Below are positions 15,042 to 23,498 of a stretch of 57,595 bases of DNA, in pieces. The stretch comes from Pseudobdellovibrio sp. (GTDB lineage Bacteria; Bdellovibrionota; Bdellovibrionia; Bdellovibrionales; Bdellovibrionaceae): assembly GCA_023701385.1 (NCBI GenBank), contig JAMPXC010000018.1, positions 1 through 57,595 on the forward strand, in the 5' to 3' direction. The notes below the pieces were generated by a model, which saw nothing but the letters and a program-made list of their open reading frames with translations, ran no database searches and was not told the origin of the DNA. How positions within the stretch are numbered: the first letter of the stretch is position 1; every line of letters begins with the position of its first letter. Position numbers and translations under genes: made by a program.

Positions 15042-17459
15042 TTATTTAATCTTTAACTCATCCGGCGGAATAATCTTAGGTGGTTTTCCGTCGAACGAGA
15101 AATCAAAGCGCACACGCCATTCGGCTTCAAGACCCACTTGTTGCTCACGGTAAAAGTTAATACCCCAACATTCACCCGGTGGTTTTAGTTGTGTAATTAA
15201 CGAAAATTTTTTCAAACGTGAATCACTGTTACGATCTTCGCTGGTATCAACGATAAATCCAGATAAGACGTTAATATACTTAGTTACAAACCCCAGAGCT
15301 AAAACCAGGTCGTCAACGCGTGGGCCTTCAGCGCGGTTAGAGTTGTAACCAATTTTAAAGTACTGTTGTAAATCATTTAAATAAGAAAGTGCCGTTGTCG
15401 AATTTGTCGCCGATAGATAAGGGTAGTAGCTGAACTGATTCTCAAGGGTAAATTCACCTAAGTACATATTCAGTGTACCTGATAAGTCTGATAATGGCTG
15501 GTTTGTTTGACTGTATGGATTATTGATTTGGTACAGGTCGTAAGATTGTGCCAGACGGAAATCTAAAATATTTTTATAAGACTTATCTGATTGGCGCTTT
15601 CTGATTACACGATTTAAGAACGTCAGTGTAATTAAATGACGGTCGTAAATACGGTCGTGGTAGTCGTATTGCACGCCATACGGCGTGTTTAAATCAGTGT
15701 CGGCTAAATTGTTTTTCGATGAAAAAGCATATTCACCATTCGGGATATTGCCGAAAAACGGGTGGGCTTTTTGCTCAACAAACGGAATATACGTATATGA
15801 AAGTTCAGGAATTAATTCGTGTTTATATTTAAGATCAGGGTCTTCTGATTCGTAAACACGGTACAAACGGCTTCGCGAATTAATATCAAGCTGCGTGTAT
15901 TGGCGAACATTGTAGCGATCTGTACCTTCTGGAAAGAAATAGTGGGCTTCGTTATAAGAAAGTTCTGGAGAAACGTTTAAAAAATCAACCGGTGTAAATG
16001 TCTGAGTTAAAAAAGAAGCTTTGTAAAATATACGCTGACCAGTTCGTAAGAAATCTGTGCCCTGGTTAAAAGTACCATCGTATGAGGGTGAACAACCGGC
16101 TACATTGTTGTGATCGCAAGCGGGGTCATTGGCAACGTTAGACACATATTTTTGGTCGCCAGCTACGCTGATGTCATCCCATTTTCTTTTTCTGTAAAAC
16201 GCATCGTACTGGGCGTTGAATTTAAAATAGAAAGGGCTCTCAGCAATTTGTGTTGTGGTAAAATCTAATTTTAGTTCTGGTAAAATGTGAACAGCCGATG
16301 TGTTTGACTGAAGCGGGTTGCTTTCTAAAAGGTGCTTGTAATAGATAGAATCAAGTTGTGCTAAGGAGTGATTAGATCGCGCCGAAATATTAAGGCGATT
16401 TTCTAAGCCACCTTCAGCATAGGTTTTAAATTCTTCGTAAAAATCTTTCGGGTATTGCAGATCGCTGATCTGGTTTAACTTAACACGCGCATGGGCTACG
16501 TCATTGATTTCTTGTTGGGCGTAACCTTGAACAGCCCAGCGTTTAAATGTATCGCCTTCGGCCATTAGACCGTTTTCAACAAGATCTTTAGGAATTACTG
16601 AATCATTAAAGTGGGCAAAATTAATTTGGCCACCACTGAAGTCACTAATGGCATAACGGTATTCGATCAGTTCTTTTAAGCCACCCAATTCGTAGTTTTT
16701 TAAAGTGAAGGTTAAATCTTGTGAGCGCGACATGGCCCAGAAAAAACTTTCAGAAAAGAAAAGACCGCGGTTACGGATATAACCAAATTCCGGAGTTAAA
16801 AAACCTGACTGACGTTCATTCTTAAGTGGTAGAACTAAGTAGGGTAGCCAAAAAATAGGAACATTACTGACTTTTAAGAATGTATTTTTTAAAAACGCAT
16901 AACCACCAAGCTCAGCACGAATTTGACTGCCTTCAAAGCTCCAAGTCGAAGGGCAGTTTGTACAAGTTGTGTAATCCGCATCGGCTACGAAGAACGTATT
17001 TGGCCCACGTTGTTCGATGAGCTTTCCTTTGAAAGTAATGTTGTTTGATTGCACATAGCCGTTGGTGATTAACGCTTGGCTTGAGTAGTAATCAAGAGCT
17101 ATTTCGTCACCACCGATGTTGTATTCGATCGTTTGAATACTTACGTGACCACGAAAATACGCGTGTTTTTTCTTTAAATTTATTTCAACGAAATCAGCAC
17201 TGAAATGTTGGTTTTGATAAATGATCTGCACGTTTCCAGAAATTTGAACTATCCCTTTTTCTAAGTCGCGGTACAAATTTTCTGCGGTAATTGTAAAACC
17301 AGAAATTTTAGATGTGGTCAAAGCCCCTGAAGAAAGTTTTTCTGAGGGGGACGGTACAACCGCTGTGGCTGTTTGCGACGTCGGTCCTGTTTGAGCAAGC
17401 GCGTTGTTGGCACAAAATAAGATGGTTAATAAAAGTAGTCTAATCCAAGTGTAAATCAC
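15042..17459 (-). CDS. lptD: LPS-assembly outer-membrane protein LptD
   Basis: The 805-residue protein has a signal peptide (to about residue 23), an N-terminal OstA/LptA-like jellyroll (about 45-170: NLYRDLEKGIVQISGNVQIIY, ADFVEINLKKKHAYFRGHVS) and a large C-terminal beta-barrel (FLTPEFGYIRNRGLFFSESFFWAM). LptD inserts LPS into the outer leaflet with LptE. Cys pairs are present (CTNCPS, ACDHNNVAGCS), and disulphide linkage is typical of the family. The start is GTG, with a promoter 8 bases upstream and no ribosome site. It is not linked to surA or lptE here. Confidence 0.95.
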   Translation of the reverse strand: MIYTWIRLLLLTILFCANNALAQTGPTSQTATAVVPSPSEKLSSGALTTSKISGFTITAENLYRDLEKGIVQISGNVQIIYQNQHFSADFVEINLKKKHAYFRGHVSIQTIEYNIGGDEIALDYYSSQALITNGYVQSNNITFKGKLIEQRGPNTFFVADADYTTCTNCPSTWSFEGSQIRAELGGYAFLKNTFLKVSNVPIFWLPYLVLPLKNERQSGFLTPEFGYIRNRGLFFSESFFWAMSRSQDLTFTLKNYELGGLKELIEYRYAISDFSGGQINFAHFNDSVIPKDLVENGLMAEGDTFKRWAVQGYAQQEINDVAHARVKLNQISDLQYPKDFYEEFKTYAEGGLENRLNISARSNHSLAQLDSIYYKHLLESNPLQSNTSAVHILPELKLDFTTTQIAESPFYFKFNAQYDAFYRKRKWDDISVAGDQKYVSNVANDPACDHNNVAGCSPSYDGTFNQGTDFLRTGQRIFYKASFLTQTFTPVDFLNVSPELSYNEAHYFFPEGTDRYNVRQYTQLDINSRSRLYRVYESEDPDLKYKHELIPELSYTYIPFVEQKAHPFFGNIPNGEYAFSSKNNLADTDLNTPYGVQYDYHDRIYDRHLITLTFLNRVIRKRQSDKSYKNILDFRLAQSYDLYQINNPYSQTNQPLSDLSGTLNMYLGEFTLENQFSYYPYLSATNSTTALSYLNDLQQYFKIGYNSNRAEGPRVDDLVLALGFVTKYINVLSGFIVDTSEDRNSDSRLKKFSLITQLKPPGECWGINFYREQQVGLEAEWRVRFDFSFDGKPPKIIPPDELKIK

Positions 17460-17467
17460 TGAATAAA

Positions 17468-17496
17468 AGTCTAAAAAGAGAAAAATAATTTGTCAC
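17468..17496 (-). promoter_or_regulatory. Promoter giving a leaderless lptD mRNA
   Basis: On the minus strand GTGACA (17491-17496), 17 bases and TAGACT (17468-17473) end 8 bases before the GTG start at 17459. The predicted 5' end therefore falls at or beside the start codon. Confidence 0.6.
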
Positions 17497-17559
17497 TTCA
17501 AGACTGAGGTCTATTCACTATTTTTGTGTAATTTCGATAAGCCTTGTAGGCGGGTGAAT

Positions 17560-17892
17560 ATGCAAGCAAAGTTCTATGAAGTTGGCCAAGTTACAGTTGT
17601 TGAAATTAAAGGCCGTATCGAGCCAGATCAAAATAAACCATTTAGAGACGTGTGCGAGAGAAAATTAAAGGGCCGTAAGGTCGTTTTCTGCCTTGAAGGC
17701 CTATCATTCACAGCGTCAGCCAATATTACCACATTTTTTGAGTCTATTAATGTTATTCCTGAGGCAAAAGTCGTTGGCCTTCAGCATGATTTCTATCGCT
17801 TATTAGAGCTTAAAGGAATCAATATGAAGACCTATACGACTTTGTCTGATGCTATTAGATCTGATGATCTTTTAGATTTAAAGAAAGATTAG
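17560..17892 (+). CDS. STAS-like (anti-sigma-factor antagonist fold) protein
   Basis: With the ATG at 17560 the protein has 110 residues and begins AKFYEVGQVTVVEIKGRIEP, the first two strands of a STAS domain. FCLEGLSFTASANITTFFE sits where the phospho-acceptor Ser/Thr loop of SpoIIAA-type proteins lies, so S or T in SFTASAN could be the switch residue. This is inference from layout. No anti-sigma kinase is adjacent. It is divergent from lptD, and its 3' end overlaps the convergent coiled-coil gene by 38 bases. Confidence 0.65.
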   Translation: MQAKFYEVGQVTVVEIKGRIEPDQNKPFRDVCERKLKGRKVVFCLEGLSFTASANITTFFESINVIPEAKVVGLQHDFYRLLELKGINMKTYTTLSDAIRSDDLLDLKKD

Positions 17893-18898
17893 AATTTAAT
17901 TTTTCAAGCATTTTAAGTCTTAAAGTTAAATCTTCTACTTCTGTGATTTTATGACTTAATTGTTTTCTTGTAGCGTCAAGCAATTCAGTTTGGCGCTCCA
18001 TCTCAGCCTTCGTCACATTCATTTGATTTTTATGGTTCGATTCTGACAATTGGCTTTCAGTCAATTGACGTTGTAAATCGTTTTCTTTCAAACGTAAGGC
18101 GTTAACAGTTTGAATATGTTCGTCTTGTACGCGTTTGTACTTCACAAGTTCATTTTCAACGAAGTGTTTCGTTTCAACTTGCTTTTTCAGACGAAGATTT
18201 TCGTTGTTTGCATCTAGAGTTCTTTGCTGCTGCTCAACGATTTCTTTAGATAAAAAGTGAATTTGTTCTTCATAGCTTTGGATTAACGATTTTTTCTCGT
18301 TAGCGTAGCGCTGAGAGTTTGTTTCAATCGTTGCTTCTAAAGTTCTGATGTTAGTTTCTAACTGCGTTTGATAGCTTTCAGCTTGAGTGATTAGCTTAGT
18401 TTTTTGCTCGTTTTCAGCAGTTAAAGTAGCGATTTGCTCTTTTAAATTTTCAACAAATGGCTTAATGATATTTTTAACTTTTTCATGAAACTTTGAAAGA
18501 CGGCTTAAATCCGTTTTTTGCGTTTCAATAAGCTTTTCTGCGATTTCGATTTTAAGCGCTTGCTTGTCGATCTTTGCAGACATACTGTCGTGGTCTTCTT
18601 GTAATTCTTTGTTTTTTTCTACAAGAACTGAATTGTGTTCCGCATACATTTTATTTTCAAAAAAGAACGCGTTTTTTTCCTGAATTAATTTTTGATTCTC
18701 AGTCTCATAAAGTAATAATTTGCGGTAACTTACTTTGATTTTACTTTGAAGTTCTTCAATTTGCTGAGTGAGGTCTTCTAAAACCTGAGATTGACCAAGA
18801 GATCTCGGTGTCACATCCTGTGATCGAGTGGCTTGAGTCGTGCGGCCGGCTGAGGTATCACCTTGAACCATTTCCAAATGCTTAAGCTCAAAATCCAT
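17855..18898 (-). CDS. Long coiled-coil protein, cytoplasmic, unknown function
   Basis: From about residue 38 the 347-residue protein is almost continuous alpha-helical heptad sequence rich in Glu, Gln, Lys and Leu (VLEDLTQQIEELQSKIKVS, LRLKMLEKLNSNLSLNL). There is no signal peptide or membrane segment. The first 35 residues are polar. AGGAGG gives a strong ribosome site. Such proteins act as scaffolds or cytoskeletal or polar-localisation factors, but no family was recognised. It ends inside the convergent STAS-like gene. Confidence 0.85.
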   Translation of the reverse strand: MDFELKHLEMVQGDTSAGRTTQATRSQDVTPRSLGQSQVLEDLTQQIEELQSKIKVSYRKLLLYETENQKLIQEKNAFFFENKMYAEHNSVLVEKNKELQEDHDSMSAKIDKQALKIEIAEKLIETQKTDLSRLSKFHEKVKNIIKPFVENLKEQIATLTAENEQKTKLITQAESYQTQLETNIRTLEATIETNSQRYANEKKSLIQSYEEQIHFLSKEIVEQQQRTLDANNENLRLKKQVETKHFVENELVKYKRVQDEHIQTVNALRLKENDLQRQLTESQLSESNHKNQMNVTKAEMERQTELLDATRKQLSHKITEVEDLTLRLKMLEKLNSNLSLNLKDHQI

Positions 18899-18940
18899 AA
18901 CTTCCTCCTGAAGTTTTCACTATAATTGTCGCATAACCAG

Positions 18941-18987
18941 ACTAGACCTGAAATAGGGGCAAGCCTTAAAACCCTAAAACTAGACCT
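18941..18987. repeat. Direct repeats ACTAGACCT in a divergent intergenic region
   Basis: ACTAGACCT occurs at 18941-18949 and 18979-18987, 38 bases apart. The flanks are also similar (GAAATAGGG and AAATCGGG). The region lies between the coiled-coil gene and the divergent membrane-protein gene, and a minus-strand TATAGT lies nearby. They may be binding sites for a regulator. Confidence 0.5.
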
Positions 18988-19039
18988 AAATCGGGTGATT
19001 TGACTGCAGTTTTTTTGCTCAAATGCCGATAAATCAGCT

Positions 19040-19588
19040 ATGGGTGCATTGTCATATAAAGACCGACGAGGAGCGAGTGACCTGGATATCAGTGATCTAG
19101 GGGCGCCGGATACCGTTCGCTATAACGTTTTAACGTTTGTGGCGAATGAAGAGTATGACCGCGCTATCACTTACTTAAAAGATTTCTTAGATCGTGATTC
19201 TGATTACCCAAACTTTAAAGACAGAGTTGATCGTTATATTAATCACGCGATTGATTTGATTTTTGCCATTCGTACGAAAAGAAATTTTCCAGGAATGAGC
19301 CTTCTTACAAAATCAAAACAAAATGAATTACGTGAAAGATACCGTGACCATTTTCAAGAGTTAAAATCGGTCATGAGAAAAGTAGAAACCTGTCAGGAAG
19401 AATTACGTCTTTCGGATATTAAATCAACAACAGTGCTTGTGAAATCATTATGGTTTTCAATTGTTGTGGTTGTGATTTCTGCCGTTGTGATCGAGATCGT
19501 TCAAGGACTTGGCGAGACATTTTTCGTCGTGTTTGACGATTATCTTAACAAAGCCCTTGAGTACGTTTTTCAATTTTTAAATATTTAA
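19040..19588 (+). CDS. C-terminally membrane-anchored helical protein, unknown function
   Basis: The 182 residues begin with a polar segment, then a helical soluble region (YNVLTFVANEEYDRAITYLK to about 130) with a TPR-like look, then a single strongly hydrophobic segment (about 137-155, WFSIVVVVISAVVIEIV) and a short amphipathic tail. This suggests an inner-membrane protein with a cytoplasmic N-terminal domain. No family was recognised. There is no Shine-Dalgarno; GATAAA ends 6 bases before the ATG. It faces the divergent coiled-coil gene. Confidence 0.7.
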   Translation: MGALSYKDRRGASDLDISDLGAPDTVRYNVLTFVANEEYDRAITYLKDFLDRDSDYPNFKDRVDRYINHAIDLIFAIRTKRNFPGMSLLTKSKQNELRERYRDHFQELKSVMRKVETCQEELRLSDIKSTTVLVKSLWFSIVVVVISAVVIEIVQGLGETFFVVFDDYLNKALEYVFQFLNI

Positions 19589-19593
19589 GTCAA

Positions 19594-20754
19594 TTACTTA
19601 AGGCTGTTGATCGCGCCACGTAGAACGTCGATATATTGGCCGTATTCAAGTTTTTTACCATTTACAAAGATCGAAGGTGTACCTGTGATTTTTGCTAATT
19701 CGCCTTCGTCAGTTGATTTTTTGATGATATCGTACGTTTCAGCTGAAGTGGCACACGTTTTTAATTGTGCGCCGTCAACGCCAAGCTCTTTACTCATTTG
19801 TTCTAAGTGAGACGATAGATCTGAATCATGCATCATTGCATCTTGGTGATCGAAGATCCAGTAGTGAATATCCCAACCTTTTTGGAATAGTTTTTCGCCA
19901 CATATAGCCCAGCCAGCTAATTCACAACGTGAACCATCGCCTTTAGAAGGAATGTGCGGGTTGCAAGCGCCATCTAGAGGGTATGGTTTAAAAACCATTT
20001 TTACGTTTTTGTTGCTTGCTAAGAAATTTTTAATTGTTCCAGCAGCCACTTTGCAGTGCGGGCATTTAAAATCAGCAAATTCAGTCAAAATTGGAGCTGA
20101 AGCTTCGCTGCTGCCTTTGATAAGGCCTAAACCATTATCAAAATTAACCACGGGTGATTGTTGCCAGTGATAAACTTTTTCAGGAACGATTTTTTCCATT
20201 TGTGATAAGCCAAAGTTGTCGCGAACAGAGCCAGAAATAAACCAAGCTAAAACAGGTACAGCTACTAAAGTGCCAAGAATATTTTTCTCACCAGCGATGG
20301 CCGCGAAATCAAATTTGCTGTCTGAATATAGCGACCAAGTTAAGAACAGGATAATAAATGATAAAACATAGGCCGCGATACAGAATGGGCAGAAAGCTTT
20401 AAGTTGAACGATTGAGATAATTAATAAAAATAATGAAAAAACTGCCGAAACTGCTGTTAAACCTTTAACGATTGTTTTATAGCCATCACTTTCCTCAAAC
20501 CATCCTAATTTGGCGAAAAGAAAAATGCCTAACATAATAATTGAATAACTTAAGCCAAGTACTGCGATTGGAATCGTGAAAATTTCAGCGTAAGTGCTCA
20601 TCGCTGCAATATCACAATTAATTTTTTCGTTGATAGAGCAGATTGAGTCTCCGCCCATACCAAGTTTTACCATATAGTGATGGTAAGATAGGTATCCAAA
20701 AACACCGATTGAAGCCAAGAAACTTAATAACAAAAAGTTCAGTTTTTTACTCAT
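19594..20754 (-). CDS. VKOR-DsbA-like fusion: membrane thiol oxidase plus thioredoxin-fold domain
   Basis: The start at 20754 (386 aa) follows AGGAA and is preferred over an upstream in-frame start. Residues 1-155 are a four/five-helix VKOR domain with the loop cysteines CSINEKINCD and the quinone-reactive CPFC motif. Residues about 200-386 are a periplasmic DsbA/DsbG-like thioredoxin domain with FADFKCPHCK and the cis-Pro region TGTPSIFVNG. VKOR replaces DsbB in many bacteria; here it is fused to its partner, so one chain should make disulphides and pass electrons to quinone. LptD, a disulphide-containing protein, is encoded nearby but not linked. Confidence 0.92.
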   Translation of the reverse strand: MSKKLNFLLLSFLASIGVFGYLSYHHYMVKLGMGGDSICSINEKINCDIAAMSTYAEIFTIPIAVLGLSYSIIMLGIFLFAKLGWFEESDGYKTIVKGLTAVSAVFSLFLLIISIVQLKAFCPFCIAAYVLSFIILFLTWSLYSDSKFDFAAIAGEKNILGTLVAVPVLAWFISGSVRDNFGLSQMEKIVPEKVYHWQQSPVVNFDNGLGLIKGSSEASAPILTEFADFKCPHCKVAAGTIKNFLASNKNVKMVFKPYPLDGACNPHIPSKGDGSRCELAGWAICGEKLFQKGWDIHYWIFDHQDAMMHDSDLSSHLEQMSKELGVDGAQLKTCATSAETYDIIKKSTDEGELAKITGTPSIFVNGKKLEYGQYIDVLRGAINSLK

Positions 20755-20846
20755 ATTTTGTATTCCTAAAATTAAATCTGTAACCAAATGTTATTTTTTG
20801 ACGATTAAAGGTTGAAATCAAGCAATCATTTATTAACATAGTGCAA

Positions 20847-20889
20847 TGACTTTGGTTATGAGTGAAGTGACTTTGGTTATGGAGTAAAG
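20847..20889 (+). repeat. Two-and-a-half-copy tandem repeat containing a tiny in-frame leader ORF
   Basis: The units TGACTTTGGTTATG... at 20847-20867 and 20868-20889 are 21 and 22 bases; a third, shortened copy (CGACTATG) contains the ATG of the next gene. The repeat encodes a 13-codon frame, ATG 20846 to TAA 20885-20887, reading MTLVMSEVTLVME, which ends 7 bases before the ChaN-like gene. Confidence 0.7.
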
Positions 20890-20894
20890 CGACT

Positions 20895-22475
20895 ATGATT
20901 AAAGTTAAGTATGATTACTACATGAGAATTCGCAGTAAGGTTGAAGACTTAGTAGGCTTTCGTACGCGCTCTATCCAAAAATACCAGCAAGATTACGAGC
21001 AAGAGCTGAACCGTTCCCCTTGGGAAGTGGGCCGTAAACAAGAACTATTTAAACAAATGGATAAAAGCCAAATCGTCTATATCGGCGATTTTCACGCGCA
21101 GGCTCAATCAACGCGTGCGGTTCTTCGTATCGCGCGTAAGCTTGGCGCTCAAAATGTGTGCTTAGGGTTAGAGTGTTTTTTCACAGAACACCAAAAGGTT
21201 ATTAACACTTATCTTCAAGGTCACCTAAGCGAGCGCGAATTCTTAAAAAAAATTGAATGGAAAAAAACTTGGGGTTTTCCTTGGGAATTCACACGCCCTT
21301 TAATGAAGTGGGCGAGTCAAAACAAAGTTCCTATTATTGCGTTAAATGCCGGTGGCAATAAAAAATTTGCCGATCAGGATAAAGCCACAGCTCTTACGAT
21401 CACTGAAGCTTTAAAAGCTCATCCAGATCGTAAAATGTTAGTGCAGTATGGGGATTTTCATTTAGCCACAAAACATCTTCCTTCAGAAGTAAAAAAGCTA
21501 AATCGCAAAATTTCAGATGTGGTGTTGTTGCAAAGTCCAGAAAATTTGTATTTCAAAGTTCTAAAAAAAGGTAAAGACCCCTCAACGATTGATTTTATTA
21601 AGTTATCAACAAATCGTTGGGCCTTAATGTCGGTAGTGCCGTGGGTAAAATGGCAGGATTATTTATTATACTTAGAAACAGGCCACGATAAAAAAGTAAA
21701 AGTTGAAGATTACGACTTAACTGACCACGTTTCACAAGCCGTACAAGTTTTAAATAACATCTTAAACATCACAATTAAAGTTGATGATTTAGAAGTGTAT
21801 TCGGTAAACGACGAAGTTTTGTTTAGTAAAATTCAAAAGCTACCAACCGTTGAACGTGCCTATTATAAAGAAATGCTTCTGTCAGGCCAATCATTCTACT
21901 GCCCAGAACAGCAGATGGGCTTTGTGGCACGGGCTTCGTTAAATCAAATCTCAAAAGTAGCAGCGCTTTTTGTGTTGTATAAATTAGGTGTTTATAAAAA
22001 ATCGTTAGTCGACGGCAAAAAAGATTTCTTAAAAAACGTATGGGTAGAAATGCTTACGTATTTTTTAACGAAGATCATTAATCCAAAAAAGAAAACCGAC
22101 ACGTTCGATGATATTCGGCAAGCTTTAAGGTCAGAGCAATTTTCGGACAAGGGTAAAGAAGCTTTAGTCTTATCCTTAGAGCAAAAATTAAACGAAGTGC
22201 GCTTTGCCACATTCCAAGATCTATCGTTTGTTCAGAAGAAAAACAGCGTCAGCCGCAACAAAAAAAGCTACGCCACAGCAGCACAAATCTTAGGTGGAAT
22301 CATGGGCGAAAAAGTTTATACCGCCTTCCAAAAAAAGATTTTAAAATTACCACAACACAAACAGTTGCTAGTTAAAGATTTGCAAGGCAAACACTTCACG
22401 CAAGCGTACTACGAGGCGGTCGAAATTATCGACTCATGGCCATCATCATTTAAATCTAAATTCGACAAATTTTAG
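20895..22475 (+). CDS. ChaN-like (heme-binding-uptake, PF04187-type) protein with a long unknown C-terminus
   Basis: Residues about 50-235 match the ChaN/Tiki-like fold: IVYIGDFHAQAQSTRAVLRI, LGLECFFTEHQ, WGFPWEFTRPLMKWA and VQYGDFHLATKHLP. The paired GDFH motifs carry the putative metal/haem-ligand histidines. The remaining 290 residues have no family I know. Unlike E. coli ChaN it has no lipoprotein or secretion signal; it begins with a polar, basic helix, so it may be cytoplasmic. GGAG 10 bases upstream is a possible ribosome site. It converges on the HU gene. Confidence 0.8.
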   Translation: MIKVKYDYYMRIRSKVEDLVGFRTRSIQKYQQDYEQELNRSPWEVGRKQELFKQMDKSQIVYIGDFHAQAQSTRAVLRIARKLGAQNVCLGLECFFTEHQKVINTYLQGHLSEREFLKKIEWKKTWGFPWEFTRPLMKWASQNKVPIIALNAGGNKKFADQDKATALTITEALKAHPDRKMLVQYGDFHLATKHLPSEVKKLNRKISDVVLLQSPENLYFKVLKKGKDPSTIDFIKLSTNRWALMSVVPWVKWQDYLLYLETGHDKKVKVEDYDLTDHVSQAVQVLNNILNITIKVDDLEVYSVNDEVLFSKIQKLPTVERAYYKEMLLSGQSFYCPEQQMGFVARASLNQISKVAALFVLYKLGVYKKSLVDGKKDFLKNVWVEMLTYFLTKIINPKKKTDTFDDIRQALRSEQFSDKGKEALVLSLEQKLNEVRFATFQDLSFVQKKNSVSRNKKSYATAAQILGGIMGEKVYTAFQKKILKLPQHKQLLVKDLQGKHFTQAYYEAVEIIDSWPSSFKSKFDKF

Positions 22476-22478
22476 AAA

Positions 22479-22763
22479 TTATTTTTTCTTTTTATCGACT
22501 AATTGTTTAAACTCTTTTCCGGGCTTGAAGCGGGGAATAGAGCATTCAGGAATTTTGTGAGTTTCGCCTGTTTTTGGGTTGCGGCCAGTCTTAGCTTTGC
22601 GCGCTTGGATTTGGAATGAGCCAAAGCCAACGATTTTTACTTCTTCGCCCTTAGACACGGTCTTCTGGATAACTTCTAATGTCGTGTTGATCATTGTCTC
22701 AACTTGAGACTTTGAAAGTTTAGTTTTATCCGAAACTGCCGTAACTAACTCAGCTTTATTCAT
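22479..22763 (-). CDS. hup: HU-family DNA-binding protein
   Basis: The 94-residue protein has the full HU/IHF signature: MNKAELVTAVSDKTKLSKSQ, VKIVGFGSFQIQARKAKTGR and NPKTGETHKIPECSIPRFKPG. The usual RNP in the arm tip is present as GRNPKTGE. GGGGA precedes the ATG. HU compacts DNA and helps replication and recombination. It stands alone, convergent with the ChaN-like gene. Confidence 0.96.
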   Translation of the reverse strand: MNKAELVTAVSDKTKLSKSQVETMINTTLEVIQKTVSKGEEVKIVGFGSFQIQARKAKTGRNPKTGETHKIPECSIPRFKPGKEFKQLVDKKKK

Positions 22764-22887
22764 CTATTCCCCAATAACATAAAAAACGAACCCTGAAGCT
22801 AATAAGATCGCGGTTTTCAGTCATCTTTTTCTGCATAACATTACGGATTTTCTTAACTTTAGTCTAAGGATTGCCGAAATGTGAGAC

Positions 22888-23496
22888 ATGAGCAGAAGTT
22901 ACCAGTATCTATTTTTGAGCTTATTTTTACTTTTTGGCCTGTCGTCATTTTATATTTGCTTTGACATTTATATGGAAGGCTCAGAATTCGATAAAAAACG
23001 CATTCAGTTTCTGTCGCAAGCTCTGGAGCAAAAAAAGCTAGAAATTCAATTAGTTAAACTTGAAAGCTCGCAAAGTTCTGGAAGCAGAAATATCGCTTCA
23101 GTTGATGGTGATGTTCAAAAAGCGTTATCTAAGATGAAACATAAAGAAGTGGATCTTTCTGAGTTCTATTTTTTACGAATCAGTGAATTAAAACAAAAAA
23201 AGAAATACGCAGAAGCCTTAGGAATGGTCGAAAAAATCAAAAAGACCACGGCCAATGATGATCATTTAGCGCGTGCAGATTATGAATCGATCGCCCTTCA
23301 GTGTGGTAACTTTAAAATCAGCGAATCTTGCATAGATACTTTAGATAATATGGTTCTTCAGTACCCACAATCTTATTGGACAGGGCGTGGCCTTCAGTGG
23401 TTATCAAAATCTTATTCAGCACTTAATCGCAAAGAAGATGCGTACAAAATCAATGGAATTATTAAATCTGATTTCAGCGGCTTAAAGGTAGAATAA
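22888..23496 (+). CDS. Membrane-anchored TPR-like protein, unknown function
   Basis: The 202-residue protein has one N-terminal hydrophobic anchor (residues 6-27) and a likely periplasmic helical domain. KYAEALGMVEKIKKTTAND, NFKISESCIDTLDNMVLQYP and WLSKSYSALNRKEDAYKI read like TPR repeats. There is one Cys pair (LQCGNF, ESCID). It is followed after 2 bases by a secreted protein and then pyk, so the first two form a pair. Confidence 0.7.
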   Translation: MSRSYQYLFLSLFLLFGLSSFYICFDIYMEGSEFDKKRIQFLSQALEQKKLEIQLVKLESSQSSGSRNIASVDGDVQKALSKMKHKEVDLSEFYFLRISELKQKKKYAEALGMVEKIKKTTANDDHLARADYESIALQCGNFKISESCIDTLDNMVLQYPQSYWTGRGLQWLSKSYSALNRKEDAYKINGIIKSDFSGLKVE

Positions 23497-23498
23497 TT

